DNA from: Lysobacter antibioticus
GTDB lineage: Bacteria > Pseudomonadota > Gammaproteobacteria > Xanthomonadales > Xanthomonadaceae
NCBI RefSeq assembly: GCF_000731095.1
Contig: NZ_JMTZ01000014.1
Coordinates: 1-64,000 of the forward strand
Length of the DNA: 64,000 nt
Reading direction: 5' to 3'
A program made the position numbers and the translations under genes. Every line of letters begins with the position of its first letter. Within the stretch, counting starts at the first letter, position 1. The notes beneath the pieces were generated by a model, which saw nothing but the letters and a program-made list of their open reading frames with translations, was not told the origin of the DNA and searched no databases. Positions 55,441 through 63,973 of this stretch are shown here, piece after piece.

Positions 55441-57234
55441 ATGAAACACCGCATTGCGCTTTGCATCGGCGTGGCCGCCTATCGGCCCGCGAAGGCTGCC
55501 CTGCCCAATCCGGTCAACGATGCCAAGCGCATCCATGCCGCGCTGCGGTCGCGCGGGTTCGACTCGACCTTGCTGACTGATCCGACGGCTGCGGAGCTGA
55601 GGGCGGCGTTGGATGCTTTGCGCGCCAGAGTCGACGGCTACGCCGGCGACCGCGTCTTCAGCGTGGTGCACTACGCCGGGCATGCGGTCGAGATCGGCGG
55701 CTACGGCGTGTTGATGCCGGTCGATTCGGTGTTCCCTGCGACCCCGCTGAGCCTGGATTGCGGCGGGGTTTCGGTGCTGGAGGTCGTCGACGCGCTGAAG
55801 GCAGGGCGCGGCCCGAAGGTAGTGACGATCGACGCCTGCCGCGACGCGGCCCTTCGGTGGAGCCCGCAGCAGATGCTCGATTTCACCCGTATCAGCGCGC
55901 GGGAAACGCAGCGGCTCAAGCAGGCCGCGCAGGCCGACGACGTCGTCATCGCCTACTCGACCAGTGCCGGGCAGCCGGCCTACGACGGGAAGGGCGGCAA
56001 CAGCACCTATTGCAAGAAGCTCGAAGCGGCGTTGTTGCGGCACGACGCGACCATCGTCGAAAGCCTGGGCCAGTGCGGGCAGGAGGTGATTACCGAGAGC
56101 CACGCGCAGCAACGGCCGTGGATCTATACCAGTGTCAGTGGCCGACCGGGTTTCAGCGACCTGCCGGTGTATGCGCTGGCGTGGTCGGCGGCGCTCCACC
56201 ATCCGATGCTGCCCAGCACGCGTCTGCAGGAGCGCGAGATGGATGCCGCGGTCGTGGTGAACGGCGAGGGCCGCCTGCAGTTGGTCAGGGACGGGGTCGT
56301 CCGCAATTTCGTCAAGCATCCGAAGAAGTACACCGTGGCTACCGCCCGGGAGGACGAAGTGCTGCTTGCCGGGGCGAATGTCTTCGTGTCGCTGCAGGTG
56401 TCCGAGCCCGAGCGGGACTCGCCGTTGACCCCCGATGCGAAGCTGAAAATCAGGTGCGCCGATCCCTTCGGTATCAGCCAATCGCCCGACGGCATGCATG
56501 CCGTCGTTTACGGGCATGGCGGCTACAGCGTCCTGCGTCGCGAACACGGGCGCTGGCGCCTGCTTTGCTCCGACAGCCGACCTTCCGATGTCTATGGCGC
56601 GATATTCCAGTCCAACGAGGTGCTGCTTCTGTGCGGAACTTCGGACTCGGTTTGCCGCCTGGACTTGAGTGCAGACAAGCCGCTGCGCACCGACATCCCG
56701 TTGGAGAGTCGCCAACACGTCTACGACCTGGCCTGGGTCGAACACACGAAGCACCTGGTAGGCGTTTGCGACGGAGGCGTGGTGATCCGGATCGATACGC
56801 AGACCGGCAAGGTCGAGCAGCGGTCCATGTTCGAGTGGCCCAGCGTCGATGTGCTCGGCGCCTATGGCCGATTGCGCCACCACAAACTCTCGGCCGACGA
56901 TGCGAATCTCTTCTTGTCCGACCCGGAGCGGTTCGAGGCCCAGCGCGGCGAGAGCATCTGGCACGAGACCGGACATGGGGGCCGACGGCCGACCTACCAT
57001 CTGCTGTGTTGCTCCATGACCAAGGACCCGAGATTGCTCGCGATAGGCGCCGACCAGGGGTTGGTGTTCCTGGTCGACGTCCGCACCTTCGAGCACGTGG
57101 CGACGCTCGATGCTGGCAGCGGTATCGGGGTCGGGCTGCGCTGGATGACCTGCTCGCAGTTCGACGGCGCCATCCATGCGCTGGGGAATGATGGTGTCAT
57201 CCGTTGTTTCGAGCCGATCCAGCCGTTCGTATGA
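55441..57234 (+). CDS. Caspase-like (C14 family) peptidase with C-terminal beta-propeller-like region
   Basis: The 597-aa protein begins with a caspase-like fold of about 230 aa (ALCIGVAAYRPA). The catalytic dyad is His81 (HYAGHAVE) and Cys133 (IDACRD). NPVNDAKRIHAALRSRGF is the first block. The C-terminal 300 residues contain short beta repeats (GISQSPDGMHAVVY, LLCCSMTKDPRLLAIGAD) that could form a propeller for sensing a ligand or protein. Such multidomain caspases occur in bacterial defence and regulated cell death. No signal peptide is seen. AAGGA precedes ATG 55441. Confidence 0.85.
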   Translation: MKHRIALCIGVAAYRPAKAALPNPVNDAKRIHAALRSRGFDSTLLTDPTAAELRAALDALRARVDGYAGDRVFSVVHYAGHAVEIGGYGVLMPVDSVFPATPLSLDCGGVSVLEVVDALKAGRGPKVVTIDACRDAALRWSPQQMLDFTRISARETQRLKQAAQADDVVIAYSTSAGQPAYDGKGGNSTYCKKLEAALLRHDATIVESLGQCGQEVITESHAQQRPWIYTSVSGRPGFSDLPVYALAWSAALHHPMLPSTRLQEREMDAAVVVNGEGRLQLVRDGVVRNFVKHPKKYTVATAREDEVLLAGANVFVSLQVSEPERDSPLTPDAKLKIRCADPFGISQSPDGMHAVVYGHGGYSVLRREHGRWRLLCSDSRPSDVYGAIFQSNEVLLLCGTSDSVCRLDLSADKPLRTDIPLESRQHVYDLAWVEHTKHLVGVCDGGVVIRIDTQTGKVEQRSMFEWPSVDVLGAYGRLRHHKLSADDANLFLSDPERFEAQRGESIWHETGHGGRRPTYHLLCCSMTKDPRLLAIGADQGLVFLVDVRTFEHVATLDAGSGIGVGLRWMTCSQFDGAIHALGNDGVIRCFEPIQPFV

Positions 57235-57358
57235 AGCCCGGGCAGCGACCACCGTCTCGTTAGGCGGCTGAATCCGGGCTCAAGCCGCCTCCGGCAGGGT
57301 CGGGTTCGCAGGCTTCGGCTGCTTCCGACGTCAGGCCCGCCGTACTAGACTCCATCCC

Positions 57359-57898
57359 ATGCGAAATCCATTGCAAGATCAATTGCTCAAGGCCGGCCTG
57401 GTCAAGAAGGCCCAGGTGTCCCAGGTCGCGCGCGAGCAGGCCAAACAGCGCCAGGGCAAGGCGCCGCCCGCGCCGACCGCGGAGCAGATCGAGAGCGAGC
57501 GGCTGCGTGCCGAACGCGCCGAGCGCGACCGCGCGTTGTCGGCCGAGCGCAACGCCCAGGCGAAGGCGCACGAGCTGCGCGCGCAGGTCCGCCAGATCGT
57601 CGAGACCCACAAGGTCAAGCGCGAGGGCGAGATCGCGTACGGCTTCACCGACGAAGGCAAGATCAAGAACGTGCTGATCAACACCGCGCTGCGCACGCAG
57701 CTGGCGAGCGGCGCGCTGGTGATCGCGCGCCACGACCAGGGCTATGAGCTGCTGCCGCGCGCCGCCGCGGAAAAGGTGTATGCCCGCGACCCGTCGATGA
57801 TCGTGCTGGATCATGCCGCGCCCAAGGCCGAAACGCCGCCGAGCGAGGACGACGAGTACTACGCCCGGTTCCAGGTGCCGGACGATCTGATCTGGTAA
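57359..57898 (+). CDS. DUF2058 family protein (YaiL-like)
   Basis: The 179-aa protein starts MRNPLQDQLLKAGLVKKAQ, then a Lys/Ala/Glu-rich helix (AEQIESERLRAERAERDRAL). The C-terminal part has EIAYGFTDEGKIKNVLI and YELLPRAAAEKV, all DUF2058 hallmarks. These proteins are linked to RNA or ribosome processes, but the role is unproven. ATG 57359 fits the family start, although its ribosome site is weak. Confidence 0.9.
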   Translation: MRNPLQDQLLKAGLVKKAQVSQVAREQAKQRQGKAPPAPTAEQIESERLRAERAERDRALSAERNAQAKAHELRAQVRQIVETHKVKREGEIAYGFTDEGKIKNVLINTALRTQLASGALVIARHDQGYELLPRAAAEKVYARDPSMIVLDHAAPKAETPPSEDDEYYARFQVPDDLIW

Positions 57899-57963
57899 GG
57901 CCTTCGCGGTGACCTGTGCGTGCTCCTCGCACAGGCGTGCCCTGACGACTTGAAACCCTCGCC

Positions 57964-58254
57964 ATGCATCCGCCCCGGCCGGTTAGCGCACGCACCTACC
58001 GCTTCGCCTTGCGTTCGATCGAAGACCGTTTCGGTGCCGGCAACTTCGACGATGCCGGCGATGCGATCGTCGCTGCGTTGCGCGATGCCTACGATCAACC
58101 CGAGCGCTGCGCCGTCGATTTCAGTTTCGACACGGCGCATGCCAACCCTTGGTTCCATGCGTTGGTAGTGGCGATAGATCCATTACCGGAATCGGCGCAC
58201 GCAGGGTTCCTGGCGCGGCTCACCGAAGTCGGCCTTCAGCCGGAAGGTCTCTAG
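57964..58254 (+). CDS. Hypothetical protein
   Basis: The 96-aa product (MHPPRPVSARTYRFALRSIE...) has no signal peptide, membrane segment or recognised family. It follows DUF2058 by 65 bp on the same strand and precedes the duplicated lipoprotein locus. It could be a small operon member. Confidence 0.5.
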   Translation: MHPPRPVSARTYRFALRSIEDRFGAGNFDDAGDAIVAALRDAYDQPERCAVDFSFDTAHANPWFHALVVAIDPLPESAHAGFLARLTEVGLQPEGL

Positions 58255-58345
58255 ATCTTCATGTGTCATCAAGCCCATTGCGCTTCTGTGCGCGTTTGCA
58301 GCTGCCTGTTGCATCGGAAACTGTAGCGCCGACGACGTCAGCGCT

Positions 58346-58399
58346 ACTTTCAGTTGCCGTTGTTGCGTGCACGCGCTTGACGTAGGCTTCGAGGCATAA
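58346..58399 (+). repeat. Conserved block upstream of the first lipoprotein
   Basis: The stretch from ACTTTCAGTTGCCGTTG to TGACGTAGGCT...CATAA matches 59172-59225 upstream of the second lipoprotein with the same spacing. It therefore belongs to the unit that was duplicated. Whether it is a promoter or leader is not clear. Confidence 0.6.
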
Positions 58400-58480
58400 G
58401 AACCGATCGAGTCGAGACCGGCGAGTCATCGCCATCGCCATCGTCGCGTAGTCCGAACTTTTTTTGCCATGGAGGCATCG

Positions 58481-59104
58481 ATGCGAACCATAGTCCCTCT
58501 AATCTTTTCCGCGCTGCTGGCGACGACAGTGTCCGGTTGCTACGACACCGGGTTCCCGACGACCAAAGAGCTCGAAGCGATGTACCGTCGCAACCCCGCG
58601 CCGAAGCAGACCTACCGGGTCACACTTAGCGTCGCGGAGGCGCCGGGGCCGTTCGCCAAAGCAGAAGGCTCGATCCGCTACGAGGCGCCGAACTGCGGCT
58701 ATATCGCCGAAGGGATCTCCGGTGTGTCGAAGGTTCCTTACTATTACTTGCCGATCAAGTTCAGCAAAATCGGTGAGAACACCTTTGCCGCCACGATCCA
58801 TGCGGATGCGATGCTGGATGAGGATTATCTCGGCAGGGGCGTATGTCGCTGGCAACTGATGAGTGTGACTTCCTCGATCCGGGCCACCGGCGCCAAGACG
58901 GACATCGAATACGTCGTGGGTTTGAGCGGCGATGAGTTGCGGGGGCTAAAGGCTGACACTAGCTACTTTGTAAAGGACGAGTATCCGGGCAACGATCCGT
59001 CCGAGCGCAGCGATTTGGGCAATGCCGATCCCAATTGGTACAGGCCGGAACTACAGGGGCAACTGTTCAGCGCCACCCTGACGCCAGCGGCGGTGACACC
59101 CTGA
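58481..59104 (+). CDS. Duplicated lipoprotein A, candidate lipase immunity protein
   Basis: The 207-aa protein has a lipobox (LATTVSGC) with lipidated Cys at residue 20. The mature part has KELEAMYRRNPAPKQTY, VAEAPGPFAKAEGS and DAMLDEDYLGRGVCRW, all closely shared with the lipoprotein at 59312. GGAGG sits five bases before ATG 58481, so the in-frame ATG at 58469 is not used. It is the first of two paralogues directly upstream of the lipase. Lipase effectors of Xanthomonas T4SS have such lipoprotein immunity partners, so immunity is proposed from context. Confidence 0.78.
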   Translation: MRTIVPLIFSALLATTVSGCYDTGFPTTKELEAMYRRNPAPKQTYRVTLSVAEAPGPFAKAEGSIRYEAPNCGYIAEGISGVSKVPYYYLPIKFSKIGENTFAATIHADAMLDEDYLGRGVCRWQLMSVTSSIRATGAKTDIEYVVGLSGDELRGLKADTSYFVKDEYPGNDPSERSDLGNADPNWYRPELQGQLFSATLTPAAVTP

Positions 59105-59171
59105 GCGCAGGGTCAGAGCTTGCGACATGGCCTTGGGCGGTCGCACTCTCACGACTGGCAAGGCCATCGCA

Positions 59172-59225
59172 ACTTTCGGTTGCCGTTGCGGCAATCTCCC
59201 ACCTGACGTAGGCTCGGACCCATAA
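59172..59225 (+). repeat. Conserved block upstream of the second lipoprotein
   Basis: This is the second copy of the 58346-58399 block (ACTTTCGGTTGCCGTTG ... TGACGTAGGCT...CATAA). Both end in a TAA that is in frame with a TFxCRC-type peptide (ATG 59127 in this copy), which may be chance or a remnant. Confidence 0.6.
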
Positions 59226-59311
59226 AGGCCCGGCCTTGACCCGGGTCGGGACCGTCGCGGTACTGCCGCCCCCGGCCCGTCCCTTAATCATCTCTTGCCA
59301 TGGAGGCATCG

Positions 59312-59968
59312 ATGCGCGGTGAGCTTCGCACCTTTTGTCTTCTGCTGGCGTTGAGTACTTCCGCCTGTAGCGCTCCCGAGACTGCAATGACTTCCGACAA
59401 ATCCTCGCCCGATTCCGCTCCCTCGACGGCTGAGATGGAGGCCAAGTACAAACGCAATCCGGCTCCGAAGCAGCCGTACCAGATTGTGCTGAAGGTAGCG
59501 GATGCGCCGGGGCCGTTCGCCAAGGTGGAGGGATTCGCAAGCTATGAGGCTACGGAGTGCAGCTACATTCCTGATCCGATCGCCGGCGTGCCGCTGAAGC
59601 CTGGGAGCGATATAGCGATGGAGTTCTCCAAGGTCGACGAATCCACGTATACCGCGACGATTTATGCCGACGCGATGCTCGATGAAGACTATCTTGGTAG
59701 GGGCATCTGCCATTGGCGCCTGATGAGCGTGAACACTTGGGTTAAAGCCACTGGCGCAAAAACCGATATCAGCTATGTTGCGACCTTGTGGAGCGATGAT
59801 CTGATCGCCCAGAAGGTACGTACGAATTACTACGTGAAGCAGGCTTATCCAGGCAATGATCCGGATGAGTTCTCCGATCACGGCGAAGTGGACCGGAGCA
59901 AGTACAAACCTGAATTCCAGGATCAATTGTTCACTATCAGCTTGACGCCGAAGGCTAGGACGCCATGA
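59312..59968 (+). CDS. Duplicated lipoprotein B, candidate lipase immunity protein
   Basis: The 218-aa protein has a lipobox (LALSTSACSAP). EMEAKYKRNPAPKQPY, DAPGPFAKVEG and DAMLDEDYLGRGICHW mirror the upstream paralogue. ATG 59312 has the same GGAGG-CATCG-ATG context as copy A. Its stop overlaps the lipase start (ATGA), so it is coupled to the lipase and is the likeliest cognate immunity protein. Divergence between A and B suggests a second specificity or dosage. Confidence 0.8.
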   Translation: MRGELRTFCLLLALSTSACSAPETAMTSDKSSPDSAPSTAEMEAKYKRNPAPKQPYQIVLKVADAPGPFAKVEGFASYEATECSYIPDPIAGVPLKPGSDIAMEFSKVDESTYTATIYADAMLDEDYLGRGICHWRLMSVNTWVKATGAKTDISYVATLWSDDLIAQKVRTNYYVKQAYPGNDPDEFSDHGEVDRSKYKPEFQDQLFTISLTPKARTP

Positions 59969-61266
59969 CTCTCAATAGCCAGCAGTATGCTGATCTTGCC
60001 AGCGATGCTTACGAGGATCGCTCGAATAAGAAGGGCGTTGTAATCGACGGTGTGCACTACAAGGTGCTCAAGACTGTCGACAAGCCTTCGGGTTATCAAG
60101 GAACGGTTTATCAGCGTTCCGACACGGGCGAGATCATTGTCGCTCACCGCGGCACCGAATTTGATCGAGAAATGGTCAAGGATGGTTTGGCCGATGCCGG
60201 CATGGCCACGAACCGCACCAATGCTCAGGCTGAGGATGCCATCGCTCTGACTCGTTATGCATTGAAGCATGCGGAGGTGCTAGGCATCGGCAAGTCCTCC
60301 CCCCCGGAAGTCACCGTCACCGGCCATTCCCTCGGCGGCACTCTGGCCCAGATCACTGCTCACCATTTCGACCTGCGCGGCGAGACCTTCAATGCCTATG
60401 GCGCGGTCAGCCTGGGCTATCGCATCCCCGAAGGCGGCAACCGCGTCACCAACCATGTGATGGCCGGCGACCCGGTCAGTGCGGCCAGCGACCACTACGG
60501 CAAGGTCAAGGTCTACGCGACGTCGCAGGAAGTCGCGACGATGAAGGACCGCGGCTACGAGAACAACCGCAGTGTCTTCGACGCGCGCAATATGGCCGGC
60601 GCGGTCAAGGACATGGTCGGTACTTCGCACAGCATGCACAACTTCCTCAATGAGGACGCGAACGAAAAACCGGATCGTTCAGTGCTGAGTGATCCGCAGA
60701 CTCAACGGCTGGCGCAGCAATACGACCCGATGATCGACAAGTACCGCGGCGACGTCGAAAGCACCCGAAAGGGCGTCACCCATATTTCGCGCAATCCGCT
60801 CGAACGGGTCGGCGATGCGATCGACGATATTCGCGGCCCGATCAAGGCCGGCGAGCCCGGTCGCAAGGAAGAGCGCCACGCGCCGGCCGTGCCGGAACGG
60901 CATTCGGCGCCGCTGCACCTCAATCCCTATGCACCCGGCAAGAGCATTCCCGACTACATCCATCCGGGCAGGGAGCAGCCGTCCGGCCCCGGCATTCCGT
61001 TCCGCAACGCCACCACCTCTATCAGTGGCGACCCCTCGACCTTCCTCGACCGCATGCTGGCGGCGTCGCAGAACGGCGACCGCGATACCTTCCGGCAAAT
61101 GACCCAGGACGCCGCGTCGGCGCCGCCGGGGCGCGCGCTGCGCGAGGAAGCGGTGGCGACGGTGGACCGGCAGGAACAGGCGCTCGCCCAACAGGCGTCG
61201 GTGCAGCAGCAGGCGCAGGCGGCCGAGCAGGCTTCGCCGGCGCGCAGCGGCCCGCGCATGGCCTGA
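59965..61266 (+). CDS. Lipase (class 3-like) toxin-like effector with Q-rich C-terminus
   Basis: The 433-aa protein has an alpha/beta hydrolase domain (residues 1-250) with the nucleophile elbow GHSLGG (Ser122), IIVAHRGTEFD before it, and His probably in TSHSMHNF. It has no signal peptide. Residues about 350-433 (LDRMLAASQNGDR ... VDRQEQALAQ) match the C-terminus of the RTX-M91 protein. The probable role is a secreted antibacterial phospholipase, countered by the upstream lipoproteins. No canonical XVIPCD motif was seen, so the secretion route is inferred only from the shared tail. Confidence 0.8.
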   Translation: MTLNSQQYADLASDAYEDRSNKKGVVIDGVHYKVLKTVDKPSGYQGTVYQRSDTGEIIVAHRGTEFDREMVKDGLADAGMATNRTNAQAEDAIALTRYALKHAEVLGIGKSSPPEVTVTGHSLGGTLAQITAHHFDLRGETFNAYGAVSLGYRIPEGGNRVTNHVMAGDPVSAASDHYGKVKVYATSQEVATMKDRGYENNRSVFDARNMAGAVKDMVGTSHSMHNFLNEDANEKPDRSVLSDPQTQRLAQQYDPMIDKYRGDVESTRKGVTHISRNPLERVGDAIDDIRGPIKAGEPGRKEERHAPAVPERHSAPLHLNPYAPGKSIPDYIHPGREQPSGPGIPFRNATTSISGDPSTFLDRMLAASQNGDRDTFRQMTQDAASAPPGRALREEAVATVDRQEQALAQQASVQQQAQAAEQASPARSGPRMA

Positions 61267-61344
61267 TCGAGCCATCGAGTGGTGTGAGGCAGCGGTACCT
61301 TAGACAGACAGGCACGGTTTGAGATCGCACCGAGGAGCGGTTGG

Positions 61345-61917
61345 ATGCAACAGGACGAGTTGATGGGCCTGGTCAGCAAGACCGCGGCCTTGATGGAGCA
61401 GTTCGAACGTCGCTGCGAAGAGATCGAGCAACACCAACGGGCGGTCTATCAGCAGTTGCAGCAGCTCGCGCAGCAAGTGCCCGGGGTAGTGCGGCAGTCG
61501 GCCGACGAGAGCCTGCGCAATCTACCCGGCGCGGTGATGGGCAAGCTGGAGAGCGGCCTGTCGCAGCCGGTCGGCGCCTACGAGCGCCGGCTGCAGGACG
61601 CCGGTGGGCTGCTGCAGGAAGGTTCGCAATCGCTGGCGGCCCAGCTCAAGCGCATGGAGTGGCTGCACAAGCAGCTGATCTGGAAAGTGGTCGGTGCGGC
61701 ACTCGGCAGCGTACTGTTGCTGCTTGCGGGCGGCGGTTGGCTGCTGTGGCAGTACCGTGCCGACATCAACGAGAACCGGGTCGCCGCCGACCTGCTGCGC
61801 GCCTACAACCAGGCCGACGTAACCCTGTGCGACGGCAAGCTCTGCGCCAACGTCGATCCGAAGGGCAAGACCTACGGCGACAAAAAACAGTACCGGCCGG
61901 TGCAAGCCCGCCCCTGA
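61345..61917 (+). CDS. Coiled-coil protein with one transmembrane helix
   Basis: The 190-aa protein has an N-terminal coiled coil (residues about 10-65, Gln/Glu-rich) and a second helical segment. One transmembrane helix lies near residues 115-133 (VVGAALGSVLLLLAGGGWLLW), followed by a short tail with CDGKLC. GAGGAG precedes ATG 61345. It lies 78 bp downstream of the lipase effector. Helical membrane proteins like this are often seen beside effector genes; function unknown. Confidence 0.7.
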   Translation: MQQDELMGLVSKTAALMEQFERRCEEIEQHQRAVYQQLQQLAQQVPGVVRQSADESLRNLPGAVMGKLESGLSQPVGAYERRLQDAGGLLQEGSQSLAAQLKRMEWLHKQLIWKVVGAALGSVLLLLAGGGWLLWQYRADINENRVAADLLRAYNQADVTLCDGKLCANVDPKGKTYGDKKQYRPVQARP

Positions 61918-62221
61918 TCGGCGTCTGACCGGTCTCGGTCTGCGCAGGTCGCCTTGGCGCCTGCGCTGGCTGCGAGATTCGCGGCCCGCTTCGCTTCCCG
62001 AAGACTTCGACTCCACCCGAGTTCGCCCGGCCGTGCGCGGCCGGCGGCCGGCCTTCGGCTTGCCGCGAACTGCGGTGACCACCGTGTGGCTGTTCCGCTC
62101 GGCCCGTATCCCCGGCGATCGAAAGCTTCGGCCCGGATCGAATTGAGGACCGATTCTGTCCTCTATGGCGGTTATCTTGGTCCTGCCGCGCAAGACCGGT
62201 ACCCATCACTCCGAGGCCCTT
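61918..62221. other. Intergenic region without recognised gene
   Basis: About 300 bp with no convincing gene or REP element. GAGG at the end is the probable ribosome site of the GST gene. Confidence 0.45.
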
Positions 62222-62827
62222 ATGCTCACTCTGATCCACGCACCGCATTCCCGCTCGACGCGCATCATCTCGCTGCTCAAGGAACTCGACGCCCTGGCCG
62301 ACGTCGAGGTCCGCACGGTCGACATCCAGCGTATGGGCCAGGCGTTCGACGGCGATGCGCGCAACCCGCATCCGGAAGGCAAGGTGCCGCTGTTGATCCA
62401 CGACGGCGTGGAGATCTGGGAAAGCCCGGCGATCATCCTTTACCTCACCGACCTGTACGCGCACCGCAAGTTCGGCGCGGCCATCGGCGACAAGGACCGC
62501 GGCCGTTATCTGTCGTGGCTGAGCTGGTACGGCGGCGTGGTCGAGCCGGTGCTGCTGCTGGGGGCGGCCGAGATCAGCCATCCCTATGTCCATGCCACCT
62601 TCCGCGGCCCGCAGCAGCTGCATGAGCGGCTGGCCAAGGCCTTGGCCGACCAGCCGTATCTGATGGGCGACCACTACACCGCCGCCGACCTGCTGCTGCA
62701 CTCGCCGTTCGCCTGGTTCCCCGACAGCGCGCCGCAAGACCCGGCGGTGCAGGCCTGGATCAAGCGCTGCGGCGAGCGTCCGTCGCTGCAATTCGCCACC
62801 GAATACGACGCCGCGCTGGCGGCCTGA
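62222..62827 (+). CDS. Glutathione S-transferase family protein
   Basis: The 201-aa protein has an N-terminal thioredoxin fold (MLTLIHAPHSRSTRIISLL). NPHPEGKVPLLIHDG contains the cis-proline and ESPAIILYLTDLY the glutathione-binding motif. The C-terminal helical domain includes YLMGDHYTAADLLLHSPF. Ser at SRST replaces the beta-class Cys, so the chemistry may differ. ATG 62222 is chosen for the family N-terminus. A hairpin terminator follows. Confidence 0.88.
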   Translation: MLTLIHAPHSRSTRIISLLKELDALADVEVRTVDIQRMGQAFDGDARNPHPEGKVPLLIHDGVEIWESPAIILYLTDLYAHRKFGAAIGDKDRGRYLSWLSWYGGVVEPVLLLGAAEISHPYVHATFRGPQQLHERLAKALADQPYLMGDHYTAADLLLHSPFAWFPDSAPQDPAVQAWIKRCGERPSLQFATEYDAALAA

Positions 62828-62886
62828 GCCGCGGCACGGATCCGGCGCGACGTATCCGCCGCGCATCCGCCGCGGCGGTGCGCAGG

Positions 62887-62918
62887 GCCGGACGCGCGCT
62901 GCTGAACGCGCGTCCGGC
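62887..62918 (+). terminator. Hairpin after the GST gene
   Basis: A perfect 12-bp stem, GCCGGACGCGCG with its complement, has an 8-base loop. There is no T-tract. It starts 60 bp after the GST stop. Confidence 0.55.
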
Positions 62919-63050
62919 GCTGCCGACCGTCGCCGGGCGATACGCACCGTTCGCGCAATGGCGTTAATCGAATGCGCAAACGACGCTTGACCTCAATCGC
63001 ACTTGAGGCCTTACCGTGGGCCGCACTTCAACGCGATCGAGGGCCACGCG

Positions 63051-63884
63051 ATGTCGCCACGCCTGCAAGACATCACCACTTATCTGCAACGCCTGGGCTA
63101 CCGCAGCGCGCCGCCGCCGACCCTGGACAGCCTGCGCGAGTTGCAGCGGCGGCATACCGCCGAATTTCCGTTCGAGACCCTGGCGACCTTGCTGCGCATG
63201 CCGGTGCCGATCGACCTGACCTCGCTGGAGCGCAAGCTGCTGCACGAAGGCCGCGGCGGCTATTGCTTCGAACTCAACCGGATGTTCCTGGCCCTGCTGC
63301 AGCAACTGGGTTTCGACGCGCGTGGCCTGACCGGCCGGGTGCTGATGGGCGGCCCCGAGGACGCCCTGCCGGCGCGCACGCATCTGCTGGTGCTGGTGAC
63401 GATCGACGGCGTGCGCTACATCGCCGACGTCGGCTTCGGCGGCATGGTGCCGACCGCGCCGCTGCGCCTGGACACGGACGAAGCGCAGGCGACGCCGCAC
63501 GAGTTCTATCGTGTGCAACCGCGCGACGGGCAGTACGTGTTGCGCGCCCAGGTCGGCGAGGAATGGCGGGCCATGTACGTGTTCGATCTGCAGCAGCAGG
63601 TCGACATCGATTTCGTAGTCGGCAATTGGTACGTCTCGGCGCATCCCGAATCGCCCTTCCTCGGCCAGTTGTTCGTCGCCCGCACCGGCGAGGGGTTACG
63701 CAAGACCTTCAACAACGGCAGCTTCGCCGTGCACCGGCTCGGGCAAGACAGCGTGCGCCGCGAACTGCCCGATGCCGACAGCGTGATCGAGGTGCTGCGC
63801 GAGGAGTTCGATATCCGCGTGCCGGCGCATCCGCAGTTGCATGAGGCGATCGAGCGCCTGCTGGCCAAGCCGGCGGCGGCGTGA
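63051..63884 (+). CDS. nat: Arylamine N-acetyltransferase
   Basis: The 277-aa protein acetylates arylamines, hydrazines or a biosynthetic substrate from acetyl-CoA. The catalytic triad is Cys in GRGGYCFELN (about residue 76), His in ARTHLLVLV and Asp in YIADVGFGGM. ATG 63051 is chosen; the frame opens at a TTG upstream. GAGGG lies near it. Homologues also make amide bonds in ansamycin biosynthesis, but nothing here suggests that. Confidence 0.93.
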   Translation: MSPRLQDITTYLQRLGYRSAPPPTLDSLRELQRRHTAEFPFETLATLLRMPVPIDLTSLERKLLHEGRGGYCFELNRMFLALLQQLGFDARGLTGRVLMGGPEDALPARTHLLVLVTIDGVRYIADVGFGGMVPTAPLRLDTDEAQATPHEFYRVQPRDGQYVLRAQVGEEWRAMYVFDLQQQVDIDFVVGNWYVSAHPESPFLGQLFVARTGEGLRKTFNNGSFAVHRLGQDSVRRELPDADSVIEVLREEFDIRVPAHPQLHEAIERLLAKPAAA

Positions 63885-63914
63885 ATCGGGGCGGAGCGAT
63901 GTCCGCCCCGATTC
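63883..63914. terminator. Terminator hairpin overlapping the nat stop
   Basis: A perfect 13-bp stem, GAATCGGGGCGGA with its complement, has a 6-base loop and begins in the stop codon. No T-tract follows. Confidence 0.6.
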
Positions 63915-63944
63915 GACGGCCACCCGGCCGTGCAAGACCGCGAC

Positions 63945-63973
63945 GCAGCGCGCCGGACGAGCCGGCGCGCTGC
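63945..63973. terminator. Second hairpin downstream of nat
   Basis: A perfect 12-bp stem, GCAGCGCGCCGG with its complement, has a 5-base loop. It may terminate a convergent gene outside the window. Confidence 0.5.

Noticed and set aside
59965-61266. Canonical XVIPCD T4SS signal on the lipase
   Set aside because: The expected GLxxxD and FAVQG-like motifs were not seen. Only a Q-rich tail shared with the M91 protein is present.
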